The notes below the pieces were generated by a model. It was given only the letters and a program-made list of their open reading frames with translations, was not told the origin of the DNA and ran no database searches. The position numbers and the translations under genes were made by a program. From JBDRMN01 sp043812055 (lineage in GTDB: Bacteria > Patescibacteriota > Gracilibacteria > JAHISY01): a DNA stretch of 64,000 nucleotides. Location: contig JBDRMN010000058.1 in assembly GCA_043812055.1 (NCBI GenBank), forward strand, positions 3,785 to 67,784, read 5' to 3'. Within the stretch, counting starts at the first letter, position 1. Every line of letters starts with the position of its first letter. Shown piece after piece: positions 50,303 through 58,338 of the stretch.

Positions 50303-51364
50303 GTGCTTGAAAACCTAGCCTTCATTATCTCCTTCGGTGCGCTCTCCTTCACGGTAGCGATGCTATTCGCCCCGGCTTTTATCAAATTCCTGCGCGACAA
50401 TCGTTTCGGCCAGCAAATCCGTGATACTTCGGTAGATGGGAAGGATTCCCCGGTCTTTCGTTCTCTACACCTCGGCAAATCCGGCACCCCTACGATGGGC
50501 GGAGTTCTGATCTGGGGCACGGTGATCACGATGGTACTGATTTCTTTTATTCCGCAAAAACTGGGCTTCACTACGCACTCACTCTGGAACCGCGCCGAAA
50601 CCTACATCCCTCTCTTTACCCTGGTCGCGGCCGGGCTCCTCGGAATGCTGGATGACTGGTTCAATATCCGCGGAGTCGGTAAACAAAAAGGTTTACGGGT
50701 TCGTCCAAAATTGATTTGGCTGACTGCTTTTGCTGCGGTAGGGGCTTGGTGGTTTTTCGCTAAACTCGGCTGTCTCGATGGCATTGCCGACGCTTGTTTT
50801 ATTCACCTACCCCGCCTTGGTGATTTCGACATCGGACTTTGGTATCTTCCGCTCTTTGTCCTGGTAATTCTCTCTTCGGCCAACGCCGTGAATATTACTG
50901 ACGGTCTGGATGGACTGGCGGGAGGCTTGCTGGCAATTGCTTTCGGCTCATTTGCCGTGATTGCTTTTTTCAAGGGGCTCTTTTTGCTCGCAACCCTCTG
51001 TGTCGCCATTGTCGGCGCGCTGATCGCTTTCCTCTGGTGGAATGTGCCCCCCGCCAAATTCTTCATGGGTGACACCGGCAGCTATTCTCTGGGAGCCACA
51101 CTCGGTGTGATTGCGATGCTTACAGATTCCGTCGTGCCCTTTTTCTTCATCGCTGCGGTTTTCATCTTTGAAACTCTCTCCGTGATTATTCAACTCGCTA
51201 GCAAAAAATTCTTCGGCCGCAAAGTTTTCCGTATCGCCCCCCTGCACCACCACTTCGAAAAACTCGGCTGGCCCGAGCATCAGATTGTCATGCGTTTCTG
51301 GCTCATCGGTGGAGTCTTTGCCAGTCTGGGACTAGTGCTAGGAATTGTAGGGATGGGCAATTAG
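50303..51364 (+). CDS. mraY: Phospho-N-acetylmuramoyl-pentapeptide-transferase
   Basis: The 353-residue membrane enzyme makes lipid I from UDP-MurNAc-pentapeptide and undecaprenyl phosphate. It has about ten transmembrane segments and the family motifs LGKSGTPTMGGVLI near 52-65, NAVNITDGLDGLAGG near 195-209, FFMGDTGSYSLGA near 255-267 and LHHHFEKLGWPE near 313-324. It starts with a GTG at 50303. It indicates that the cell builds its own peptidoglycan, in line with the other wall genes here. Confidence 0.97.
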   Translation: MLENLAFIISFGALSFTVAMLFAPAFIKFLRDNRFGQQIRDTSVDGKDSPVFRSLHLGKSGTPTMGGVLIWGTVITMVLISFIPQKLGFTTHSLWNRAETYIPLFTLVAAGLLGMLDDWFNIRGVGKQKGLRVRPKLIWLTAFAAVGAWWFFAKLGCLDGIADACFIHLPRLGDFDIGLWYLPLFVLVILSSANAVNITDGLDGLAGGLLAIAFGSFAVIAFFKGLFLLATLCVAIVGALIAFLWWNVPPAKFFMGDTGSYSLGATLGVIAMLTDSVVPFFFIAAVFIFETLSVIIQLASKKFFGRKVFRIAPLHHHFEKLGWPEHQIVMRFWLIGGVFASLGLVLGIVGMGN

Positions 51365-51479
51365 TTACCAGTTGCGAGTTGCGAGTTACCAGCATCAAGA
51401 ACTAGGCCAACTAGATCAGCTCCTGGTAACTGGGATCTGGTAACCCCGAAGGGGCCCCTTAGGGGCTGGCAACTCAATC
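51364..51479. repeat. GTTACCAGTTGCGAGTT-type repeats
   Basis: Drifting CAGTTGCGAGTTACCAG units between two convergent genes, of the same type as 4764-4796. A hairpin GGGGCCCC-like stretch near 51454-51461 may help termination. Confidence 0.6.
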
Positions 51480-51611
51480 CTAAACAGAAATCCTCTTCTG
51501 AATTCGGCTATAACGCGCAAGCATCTTTTTATAGTTTTCCCGCAGAGTTTTTTCGTGCTCCGCAATCTGCTTCTTGAGTTGGCGCGCGATAGGTGTGTAG
51601 TCCTTATTCAC
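51480..51611 (-). CDS. Small coiled-coil protein coupled to the VirB4-like gene
   Basis: A 43-residue frame starts at a GTG (51611) that lies inside the last codons of the VirB4-like gene and stops at 51480. It reads VNKDYTPIARQLKKQIAEHE and is helical and basic throughout. The overlap suggests translational coupling. I do not recognise the family; it could be a small partner of the ATPase or an over-interpreted frame. Confidence 0.45.
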   Translation of the reverse strand: MNKDYTPIARQLKKQIAEHEKTLRENYKKMLARYSRIQKRISV

Positions 51612-54432
51612 TTTTGTTCTTAAAACCCTTGGTCTGCGCTTCTCGCTGGGCGAGCACTTCCTCAGGGTTGGTAGTGACAATTTGATTTTCCGAATAGCTC
51701 GCAATTACCTGAATCGCCACGTGCTTGTTGTCCGCGAAGAAAAGTCCCTGCCCCATTCCGGAATTCAGCAACATGTATTTCTCTCCGTCAGTGAGGTTGA
51801 AGGTTTTTTGCAGAACATCCATCGAGCTCGGCGCCTGTTTGAGCAGCAGTTGCATCGAGGAGTTGGTCACGATCGGACGACCGTAAGAGCTACCGAGGAA
51901 GTCCTCCACGTCTTGCGTGATTGCCGTAATCCCAAGGTAATACTTGCGAGCCCGCTTTACCAGACCAAAAAGGAATTTGGCAGCATCCTCGTGCTGCATC
52001 AAAATCCAGGCCTCGTCGACCACGAGCAGGCGTTTCTTCATTTCGCTGCGGACCCGATTCCAGATGTAGTTCAGAATGATGAACATTGCGGTTGGTCGCA
52101 ATTCGTCTTCGAGATCACGGATGCAGAAGACCACGACTCCCGAATTCAGATCCACGTTTGTTTCCTTGTTAAAAATTCCCCCAAAAGTTCCGCTCGTGTA
52201 TTTCTGCAAACGTTGGGCAAGATCTTCCGCCCCTTTCGTCGAGCTGAGTACCGAGTGGAAGTCTTCCATCGTCGGCATCGCGACTGAGTTGGGATCCTCT
52301 ACTTTCATCGTAATTCCCTTGACCGCGTAAGTATCGATCAAGGCTTTATCGATCAGCGCTTCTTCAGTTGAAGTCATCTTCCCGAGCATCAGCTTCATCA
52401 GGGCAGTGAGGGTAATGACGTTCTCGCGCAAGAGGTCTCCTGGTTTGAGATCATCACCCTCGAAAGGTTTGGGCAAGTCGAAAGGATTGATACGCTGATT
52501 TGAGTTGAGGGAGACTTGCAAATAGGTTCCGCCCATGGTTTCACAAAGCGCTTCATATTCGTTCTCCGGATCGATCACAATCATGTCCGTGCCAAACATC
52601 GCTTGGCGTAAAATCTCGAGCTTCACTGCATACGACTTTCCTGCTCCCGAACTCGCAAACACACAGGAATTGGCATTCGGCAAAGCAAAACGGTCAAAGA
52701 TGATGAGTGAATTATTGTGACGATTGAGCCCGTAGAGAATTCCTTCATCCGTTGCCAGTGTCGAGCTCACGAACGGGAAGGTCGTCGAAAGTGGTGAGGT
52801 ATTCATATTGCGGTGCACCTCCAGCTCATCCACGCAGATTGGCAGAGTGGAATTAAACGCATGCTCACCCTGGATGTCAGCCCGTTTCGTGAGGACAAGC
52901 TTCCCACCCAGCTGATTCTCGAGCATCTTGGTCGTTGCTTCGAGCTTTTTGAGATCGTCCGCGTAAACCGTGAAATAAAAACCAAACTGGAAGAACTTCT
53001 CCTGACCACGCTGGAGATCAGTCCGTAGTTGTTCCGCGTCCTCAAGTGCAGTCTCGAGCACCGGATCACGCACATTCCCCTTTTCGCGCTGCATGGTGAT
53101 AGAGCTCTGGATCTGCGCTACTTTCTTTTTCAGTATGTGCATAATTTCATCCGAGGAAATCGGATAGATAAATTGCGCCATGTCAACCGTCGCGTCGAAA
53201 TTAATCACCGGACTAAGCCAGTTGGTCTCGAGGAAACGCGGATAGGCGTAAACAAAGAAGCTCCGCATGTAGACACCCGAGAGATTGAGATGATCGTAGT
53301 GAATCTCGAGTGAACTCGGTGAAATCAGGTCCTTCACGCTAGCCAGACCTTGCTGATAAATTCGTTCCGCTTCCACAAACTTTTTCTGTTCAGGGTTCTT
53401 GGTGACTGACTGGCCTGGAGTCGGATAGACAGTTTGCTTAGCCTTTTCGAAGATTTTTCTCAAAAAAGAACCAGTCGCTTTTTGGTTGTGATTGAGATAC
53501 TGCTCAGTAGCAGTTTGGTCTCCGGTCACTTGTGGCTTTCCGGGATTGGCCGGTACTGGTTTCGCAGACACAGCTTTGGTGGCTGCGAAAGTTGGCAGTT
53601 CCTTCGCGCCTGGATTGGCAGCTGAGATTTGTCTGATCGAGACCGCCTGCTTGGACTGAGTAGTTGTGGCAGTGACAGGAGACCCGCTTCGTGGGGCCCC
53701 TTTTGCGGCAACTGCTTGCTGTTTCCGCACTGCGATTGCCGGGCTCTGGGCCGCCAGTTTCGACACAGGCTGCGCATTGCTGGCTGCCTCAATTTCAGCT
53801 GCGGTTTTATTGCGAATGGTTTTTGTGACTACTTTGGCTGCTGTTTGCTTGGGCACCTGAGCCACTTCGGTAACTTCGTTAGGAAGCGGTTTGAAAACTG
53901 TTCCGATTGGGGTCGTTTTTATCTGTTTCTGTTTGCTGGCTGCCTCAATTTCTGCCACAGTTTTGGTCTTAATTACAGTTGCATCTGCAGATTTTAAATT
54001 CGCTGCAGCCTGTTTTTGGGGAACTGGCGAAAAGCCCTGCTTAGGAGCAGAGACAGCTGCCGGGCTCTGGGCTGCCAGTTTCGACGCAGACTGCGCATTG
54101 CTGGCTGCCTCAATTTCAGCCGTGGTTTTATTGCGAATGGTTTTTGTGACTGCTGCTGCTTGCTTGGGCACCTGAGCCACCTTGGCAACTTCGTTGGGAA
54201 GCGGCTTGAAAGTTACTTCAACTGTGGCCGTTCTTGTCTGCTTCTGTTTGCTCGCTGCCTCGATTTCCGCCGCAGTTTTAACCTTGATTGCGTTTGCGTT
54301 TACAGATTTCACACTTGCTGCAGTCTGTTTTTGAGGAACTGGCGAAGAGCCCTGCTTGGAAGCAGGTACAACTGCCGGAGATGCAGACTGGGCAGTATTG
54401 CGCGGATCGGTCACGGGAGAGTTTTCCGCCAT
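51604..54432 (-). CDS. VirB4/TraC-like conjugation ATPase with repeat-bearing N-terminus
   Basis: Of 942 residues, about 1-330 are low-complexity Ala/Lys/Gln/Val-rich. They contain a tandem duplication of ~105 residues (from about 26 to 130 and 131 to 237), each unit with two copies of a T(A/T/V)AEIEAAS motif. The rest is a VirB4/TraC/CagE-type ATPase: an N-terminal VirB4 domain (about 370-560), Walker A ASSGAGKSYAV near 592, IDPENEYEALCE just after, and Walker B LLVVDEAW near 800, then ITQDVEDFL. It powers type IV secretion or pilus assembly. No virB3, virB6, virB8 or coupling protein gene is adjacent. Confidence 0.9.
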   Translation of the reverse strand: MAENSPVTDPRNTAQSASPAVVPASKQGSSPVPQKQTAASVKSVNANAIKVKTAAEIEAASKQKQTRTATVEVTFKPLPNEVAKVAQVPKQAAAVTKTIRNKTTAEIEAASNAQSASKLAAQSPAAVSAPKQGFSPVPQKQAAANLKSADATVIKTKTVAEIEAASKQKQIKTTPIGTVFKPLPNEVTEVAQVPKQTAAKVVTKTIRNKTAAEIEAASNAQPVSKLAAQSPAIAVRKQQAVAAKGAPRSGSPVTATTTQSKQAVSIRQISAANPGAKELPTFAATKAVSAKPVPANPGKPQVTGDQTATEQYLNHNQKATGSFLRKIFEKAKQTVYPTPGQSVTKNPEQKKFVEAERIYQQGLASVKDLISPSSLEIHYDHLNLSGVYMRSFFVYAYPRFLETNWLSPVINFDATVDMAQFIYPISSDEIMHILKKKVAQIQSSITMQREKGNVRDPVLETALEDAEQLRTDLQRGQEKFFQFGFYFTVYADDLKKLEATTKMLENQLGGKLVLTKRADIQGEHAFNSTLPICVDELEVHRNMNTSPLSTTFPFVSSTLATDEGILYGLNRHNNSLIIFDRFALPNANSCVFASSGAGKSYAVKLEILRQAMFGTDMIVIDPENEYEALCETMGGTYLQVSLNSNQRINPFDLPKPFEGDDLKPGDLLRENVITLTALMKLMLGKMTSTEEALIDKALIDTYAVKGITMKVEDPNSVAMPTMEDFHSVLSSTKGAEDLAQRLQKYTSGTFGGIFNKETNVDLNSGVVVFCIRDLEDELRPTAMFIILNYIWNRVRSEMKKRLLVVDEAWILMQHEDAAKFLFGLVKRARKYYLGITAITQDVEDFLGSSYGRPIVTNSSMQLLLKQAPSSMDVLQKTFNLTDGEKYMLLNSGMGQGLFFADNKHVAIQVIASYSENQIVTTNPEEVLAQREAQTKGFKNKSE
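53724..54357. repeat. Two ~315-bp tandem repeats in the VirB4-like gene
   Basis: DNA encoding residues about 26-130 and 131-237 is duplicated. Each unit carries KQGxSPVPQKQ, FKPLPNEV, VAQVPKQ, VTKTIRNKT and SKLAAQSPA in the same order. Confidence 0.9.
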
Positions 54433-54515
54433 TAAATAATTTGGTATTTGGATTTAATTTATCGTCTTATTTTAACAAAAAAGGGCTTAAAAAGCAAGCA
54501 TTCTCCCTTTAAAAA

Positions 54516-54524
54516 TGTTAGAAT
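54516..54524 (+). promoter_or_regulatory. Extended -10 promoter of the oxidoreductase operon
   Basis: TGTTAGAAT ends 13 bases before the ATG at 54538; a leader of about 5-7 bases is predicted. Confidence 0.55.
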
Positions 54525-54537
54525 TTGCGTCGATTTT

Positions 54538-55443
54538 ATGACCAAGACTATTACAGTTCGTTGGCATTCCCGCGCCGGTCAAGGTGCGATAACAGCTGCC
54601 ACGGCCCTGGCCGAAATACTGGGAAAACACGGAAAACAAGTGCAGAGTTTTCCTGATTTTGGAGCGGAAAAACGCGGTGCTCCCGTGGTAGTTTTTAACC
54701 GAATCTCTGAAGAAAGAGTCGCGGACGTGAGTCACCCGCGGGAAGTTGATGCGGTTGTTTTGCTAGATCCAACTCTCGTAACCAGCTGTGAAATTGCCAG
54801 TAGTGAACTGCTCGCTGGTCTCTCGGCACAAGGAAAGTTGCTGGTAAACACTGCTCAGAAGTCGCTAAAACTTCCTACCAAGGCAGAAGTCTTTTCGGTT
54901 GACGCGAGCGCAATCACGGTCAAAGAAATTGGCAAAGACATCCCGAATGTGCCGATTTTGGGAGCGCTGGTAAACATCTTGAAACTGGCGAGTGCTGCTG
55001 GCTTTGCAAAAGATCTCGAACAATACCTTGCCGCTCATCTGCCTCCGGGAATTGTAAAAGGAAACTTGCACGCGTTTCAGCGTGGCTTTCAAGAAGTCCG
55101 GAAGATCACGACAGCGCAGTCAGCTAAGAACGAAAAAGTTTGCCAAAAGCTTCCTGGCTGGCAGCAAACCCCGCTCGCAGGAACGATCAAAGATTCTGGT
55201 AATTCGAAAGAATATGACACCGGGAACTGGAGCCAGCAAACCTGCGAGTGGAACCAACAAACCTGCATCAACTGCAACCTCTGCTGGCCGGTCTGTCCCC
55301 ACGATGCGATTAAGATTGACCCGCAGGGAGAGATGAACGGTGTGGCTGCGGACAAATGCACCGCCTGCGCACTCTGTGTCGGCGCCTGCCCCACCAAGCC
55401 AAACAGTCTGAAAATTGTTTCTAAGAAAAACTCGGAAATCTGA
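54538..55443 (+). CDS. porG: 2-oxoacid:ferredoxin oxidoreductase, gamma-delta fusion
   Basis: Residues 1-190 are the gamma domain (VRWHSRAGQGAITAATALAEIL, then FGAEKRGAPVVVFNRI). Residues about 230-301 are a two-[4Fe-4S] ferredoxin delta domain with CINCNLCWPVC near 243-253 and CTACALCVGACP near 273-284. Together with the alpha and beta genes downstream this forms a PFOR-type complex that converts pyruvate (or another 2-oxoacid) and CoA to acyl-CoA, CO2 and reduced ferredoxin. The start at 54538 is set by the family N-terminus; 30 extra upstream codons in frame are spacer. Substrate specificity is inferred as pyruvate-like only. Confidence 0.92.
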   Translation: MTKTITVRWHSRAGQGAITAATALAEILGKHGKQVQSFPDFGAEKRGAPVVVFNRISEERVADVSHPREVDAVVLLDPTLVTSCEIASSELLAGLSAQGKLLVNTAQKSLKLPTKAEVFSVDASAITVKEIGKDIPNVPILGALVNILKLASAAGFAKDLEQYLAAHLPPGIVKGNLHAFQRGFQEVRKITTAQSAKNEKVCQKLPGWQQTPLAGTIKDSGNSKEYDTGNWSQQTCEWNQQTCINCNLCWPVCPHDAIKIDPQGEMNGVAADKCTACALCVGACPTKPNSLKIVSKKNSEI

Positions 55444-55628
55444 CGATTTCAATTTCCAATTTCTAAACAATTTCCAATTTACCAATTTATTAATTTTCCA
55501 AACTCGCCTATTTAAAAATAAATCTACATCTATAGCTGGTTTAAAAAATTAAAGCATTGAAATATTAAAAATTGTTTTAAAACTTAAAACTTAAAATTTA
55601 AAATTACATCGCCTTAAGTAAATAAGTC
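55444..55628. repeat. AT-rich repeat spacer between porGD and porA
   Basis: Left side CAATTTCCAATTTCTAAACAATTTCC, right side AAATTGTTTTAAAACTTAAAAC form imperfect inverted arms, as in the elements at 22831 and 33232. No coding frame is seen. Confidence 0.6.
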
Positions 55629-56807
55629 GTGTCACCAAACACCACACATCGCGTCCTAACGGGTAATGAAGCCGTCGCCCATGCGATGAAGCAGATCAAT
55701 CCTGATGTAGTCGCGGCGTATCCGATCACACCGTCGACGACGATTCCGGAGAAGTTCTCGGAATTTGTCGCCAACGGTGAAGTTGAGACTGAATTCGTCC
55801 CTGTCGAGAGCGAACACTCGGCGCTGTCCGCCTGTATCGGCACAGCTGCTAGTGGCGCCCGCGCAATGACTGCCACCGCCAGCCAAGGTTTGGCTTTAAT
55901 GCACGAAGTGCTTTTCAACGCGAGTGGCTTGCGTTTACCAATCGTGTTAGCAAACGCGAATCGCGCGCTTTCTTCTCCGCTTTCGATTCACGGCGATCAC
56001 GGGGATAGCATGAGTGAGCGTGATACTGGCTGGATTCAGCTCTTCGCGGACTCCCCCCAGGAGGTCTATGACCTGATGGTCCAAAGTTTTCCGATTGCGG
56101 AGAATGAAAAAGTACGCACACCCGTGATGGTCTGTTTCGACGGTTTCGAAACGAGTCATCTAACGACCAACGTGGAAATTTTGAAAGATACGGACGTGCA
56201 GAAATTCATCGGTAAACCAAAAGCTGCTGATTCCCTTTTTGATTTTGAGAATCCGAAAACTTTTGGCGCTTATGCCAATCCCGAATACTTTTTCGAAATT
56301 CGCCGCGGTCAGCATGAAGGCCTGGAGAATTCACGGAAGACAATCACCGCTGTCGGTAAACAATTCGAGAAAATTTCGAAACGTGACTATGGTAGCCATC
56401 TGGAAGAGTTCGAAACGCAAGGTGCGGAAATCATCGTCGTGATCATAGGCTCGGCAGTTGGAGCTGTAAAGAAGGCTGTGCAGAAACTGCGGAACCAGGG
56501 CAAAAAAGTTGGGCTGGTCCGCGTCCGAACCTTCCGCCCCTTCCCGGCCGAGGAGATTGGGAAAGCCCTGAAGGGTGCCAAAAATGTTGCCATTCTTGAC
56601 CGCACGATGCCGAGCGGTGCCTTCGGTGGTCCGCTTTTCAACGAGATTAATTCAGCTCTCCATTCTGGAAACTGGAAACTGGAAACTCGCAACTTCGTTT
56701 ACGGAATTGGTCAGCGACAGTTCTCCCCGGCCGACGCCGAAGCAGTTTTCCAAAAAACGGCGAGCGGCAAGGCGGAAAAAATTAACTTCGTAAATTTGAG
56801 AGCATGA
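55629..56807 (+). CDS. porA: 2-oxoacid:ferredoxin oxidoreductase, alpha subunit
   Basis: The 392-residue alpha subunit has the PorA order: TGNEAVAHAMKQINPDVVAAYPITPSTTIPEKF near 9-40, EHSALSACIGTAASGARAMTATASQGLALMHEVLF near 61-95, and RALSSPLSIHGDHGDSMSERDTGWIQLFADS near 110-140. A C-terminal transketolase-type domain follows (LVRVRTFRPFPAEEI near 297). It starts with a GTG at 55629. Its TGA overlaps the ATG of the small permease gene. It binds the TPP cofactor with the beta subunit. Confidence 0.93.
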   Translation: MSPNTTHRVLTGNEAVAHAMKQINPDVVAAYPITPSTTIPEKFSEFVANGEVETEFVPVESEHSALSACIGTAASGARAMTATASQGLALMHEVLFNASGLRLPIVLANANRALSSPLSIHGDHGDSMSERDTGWIQLFADSPQEVYDLMVQSFPIAENEKVRTPVMVCFDGFETSHLTTNVEILKDTDVQKFIGKPKAADSLFDFENPKTFGAYANPEYFFEIRRGQHEGLENSRKTITAVGKQFEKISKRDYGSHLEEFETQGAEIIVVIIGSAVGAVKKAVQKLRNQGKKVGLVRVRTFRPFPAEEIGKALKGAKNVAILDRTMPSGAFGGPLFNEINSALHSGNWKLETRNFVYGIGQRQFSPADAEAVFQKTASGKAEKINFVNLRA

Positions 56808-57136
56808 TCGCTTACTTAAACATTTTCGCCGCCACCACACTTTTCGTTATTGGTAATTTTCTTTTCAAATCGTGGGCTCTGCGCGACAAGTTGTGGTTGC
56901 TCCTGCTGGGCATCGCCCTCTTCGCGATTGGCAACGCCATCCGCGCCTTCGCGATCAAACAAACCTCACTCTCTGTCGTAATTCCACTCGTGCTTCTCGT
57001 TAACATGGTTGCCGGATTGCTCATCGCCTACTTTTACTTCCACGAGAAACTCAGCACCGTGCAGTACGTCGGCGTCGCCTTCGCCATTGTGTCCATCATC
57101 CTGATCGCCTTCCCTTTTTCTGCCCTGGCAAAATGA
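56804..57136 (+). CDS. SMR/EamA-like four-helix membrane protein in the por operon
   Basis: The 110-residue protein has four hydrophobic segments (about 2-22, 30-48, 55-76, 85-107) and the SMR/EamA half-transporter pattern, with GNAIRAFAIKQTSLSVVIPLVLLVNMVAGLLIAYFYFHEKLS in the middle. The ATG overlaps the porA stop, so it is translationally coupled to the oxidoreductase. It might move a small organic acid or cation linked to the pathway, but the substrate is unknown. Confidence 0.8.
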   Translation: MIAYLNIFAATTLFVIGNFLFKSWALRDKLWLLLLGIALFAIGNAIRAFAIKQTSLSVVIPLVLLVNMVAGLLIAYFYFHEKLSTVQYVGVAFAIVSIILIAFPFSALAK

Positions 57137-57335
57137 ATTTCATTGCCAAAATCAAATCTGTAAACCTATGTGAACAATTCTTTAAATCATTGAAAATTAA
57201 AACATTTCCGCCAGAGGCGGATGAGCCTATGGCTCAAAAAATTATTTACTTGTCCTCCGTAGCCCGGAGGGCGAAGGATGGAGAAATTAGAAATTTAAAA
57301 TTAGAAATTCCAACCAAGCATTATTTCAAAAACTG
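57137..57335. repeat. Three hairpin repeats between the permease and porB
   Basis: TCCGCC/GGCGGA (57207-57221 arms), TGAGCC/GGCTCA (57222-57236) and the TCCGTAG...CGAAGGA hairpin at 57251-57281 are followed by AGAAATTAGAAATTT-type AT-rich sequence. An open frame across it is not convincing. Confidence 0.75.
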
Positions 57336-58280
57336 ATGACCAACTTTGTTCCAAATCTCAAAACTATAACTAAGAACCCACAAAGGTTGGCGGGGGGCCA
57401 TCGTCTGTGCCCCGGTTGCGGGATTGGATCAATCGTGAAGCAAGTCCTGACTGTCACCACAGACCCAATCGTCGTAGTAACTGCGACTGGATGCCTGGAG
57501 ATCTGTACCAGTCCTTATCCCCAGACTAGCTGGCGCACTCCGTGGATTCATTCGCTTTTCGAAAACACTGCTGCTGTTGCGAGTGGTATCGATGCGGCCC
57601 GCAAATCCCTAGAACGCAAGGGTCGGCTTTCTGCCAAACAGGAGAAACTAAAGATTGTCGCTTTCGCCGGTGACGGTGGAACCTACGATATCGGCCTGCA
57701 GGCTCTGAGTGGTGCCATCGAACGTGGCCATGACTTTACTTTCGTGTGTTTAGACAACGAGGGCTACATGAATACCGGCTACCAGCGTTCGAGCGCCTCA
57801 CCGTTCGGAGCGGCTACCACGACTTCGCCGGTAGGGAAGTGCATCCCCGGCAAACAGACTCAGCGCAAAGACATCACTGCCATCGTTGCCGCGCATCGGA
57901 TTCCCTACGTCGCACAAGCTACCCCGGCAAACCACACCGACCTGATGCAAAAGGCTCATAAAGCGATCAATACTCCTGGGCCGGCCTTTTTGAATGTCTT
58001 CTCCCCCTGCCCGACCAACTGGAAATCGGCTCCTGCAGCGGGAATGGAAATCTGCAAGGCTGCTGTCGAGACCAATTTCTGGCCACTTATTGAGGTCGAG
58101 AATGGTAAATGGAAGCTTAACTATCAGCCCAAAGAGCGACAGCTCATTGAAGAATTCTTGAAAGGCCAGAAGCGCTTCCGCCACTTGTTAAAACCAGAAA
58201 ACGCCGAACTAAAAGCCGCCTTGCAGAAAGAGGTGGACGAACGCTGGGCTGAGCTTTGTAAACTAGCCGAAATTAGTTAA
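57336..58280 (+). CDS. porB: 2-oxoacid:ferredoxin oxidoreductase, beta subunit
   Basis: The 314-residue beta subunit binds TPP and one [4Fe-4S] cluster. LCPGCGIGSIVKQVL near 24-38, GCLEICTSPYPQTSWRTPWIHSLFEN near 52-77, and the TPP motif VAFAGDGGTYDIGLQALSGAIERG near 108-131 with CLDNEGYMNTGYQRS near 137-151 are diagnostic. The C-terminal Cys in VFSPCPTNW is also conserved. It completes the por group with porGD and porA; the hairpin-rich spacer separates it from the permease. Confidence 0.93.
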   Translation: MTNFVPNLKTITKNPQRLAGGHRLCPGCGIGSIVKQVLTVTTDPIVVVTATGCLEICTSPYPQTSWRTPWIHSLFENTAAVASGIDAARKSLERKGRLSAKQEKLKIVAFAGDGGTYDIGLQALSGAIERGHDFTFVCLDNEGYMNTGYQRSSASPFGAATTTSPVGKCIPGKQTQRKDITAIVAAHRIPYVAQATPANHTDLMQKAHKAINTPGPAFLNVFSPCPTNWKSAPAAGMEICKAAVETNFWPLIEVENGKWKLNYQPKERQLIEEFLKGQKRFRHLLKPENAELKAALQKEVDERWAELCKLAEIS

Positions 58281-58338
58281 AATCCCCCAATCGCCTGTAT
58301 GTTCCTATGCCTTATACCCTATTCCCTAATCTCTAGAC

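Noticed and set aside
57133..57336. Frame of 67 residues overlapping the permease and porB
   Set aside because: Most of it translates three dispersed hairpins and AT-rich repeat sequence (PPEADEPMAQ, SSVARRAKDGEI), so it is likely a chance frame.
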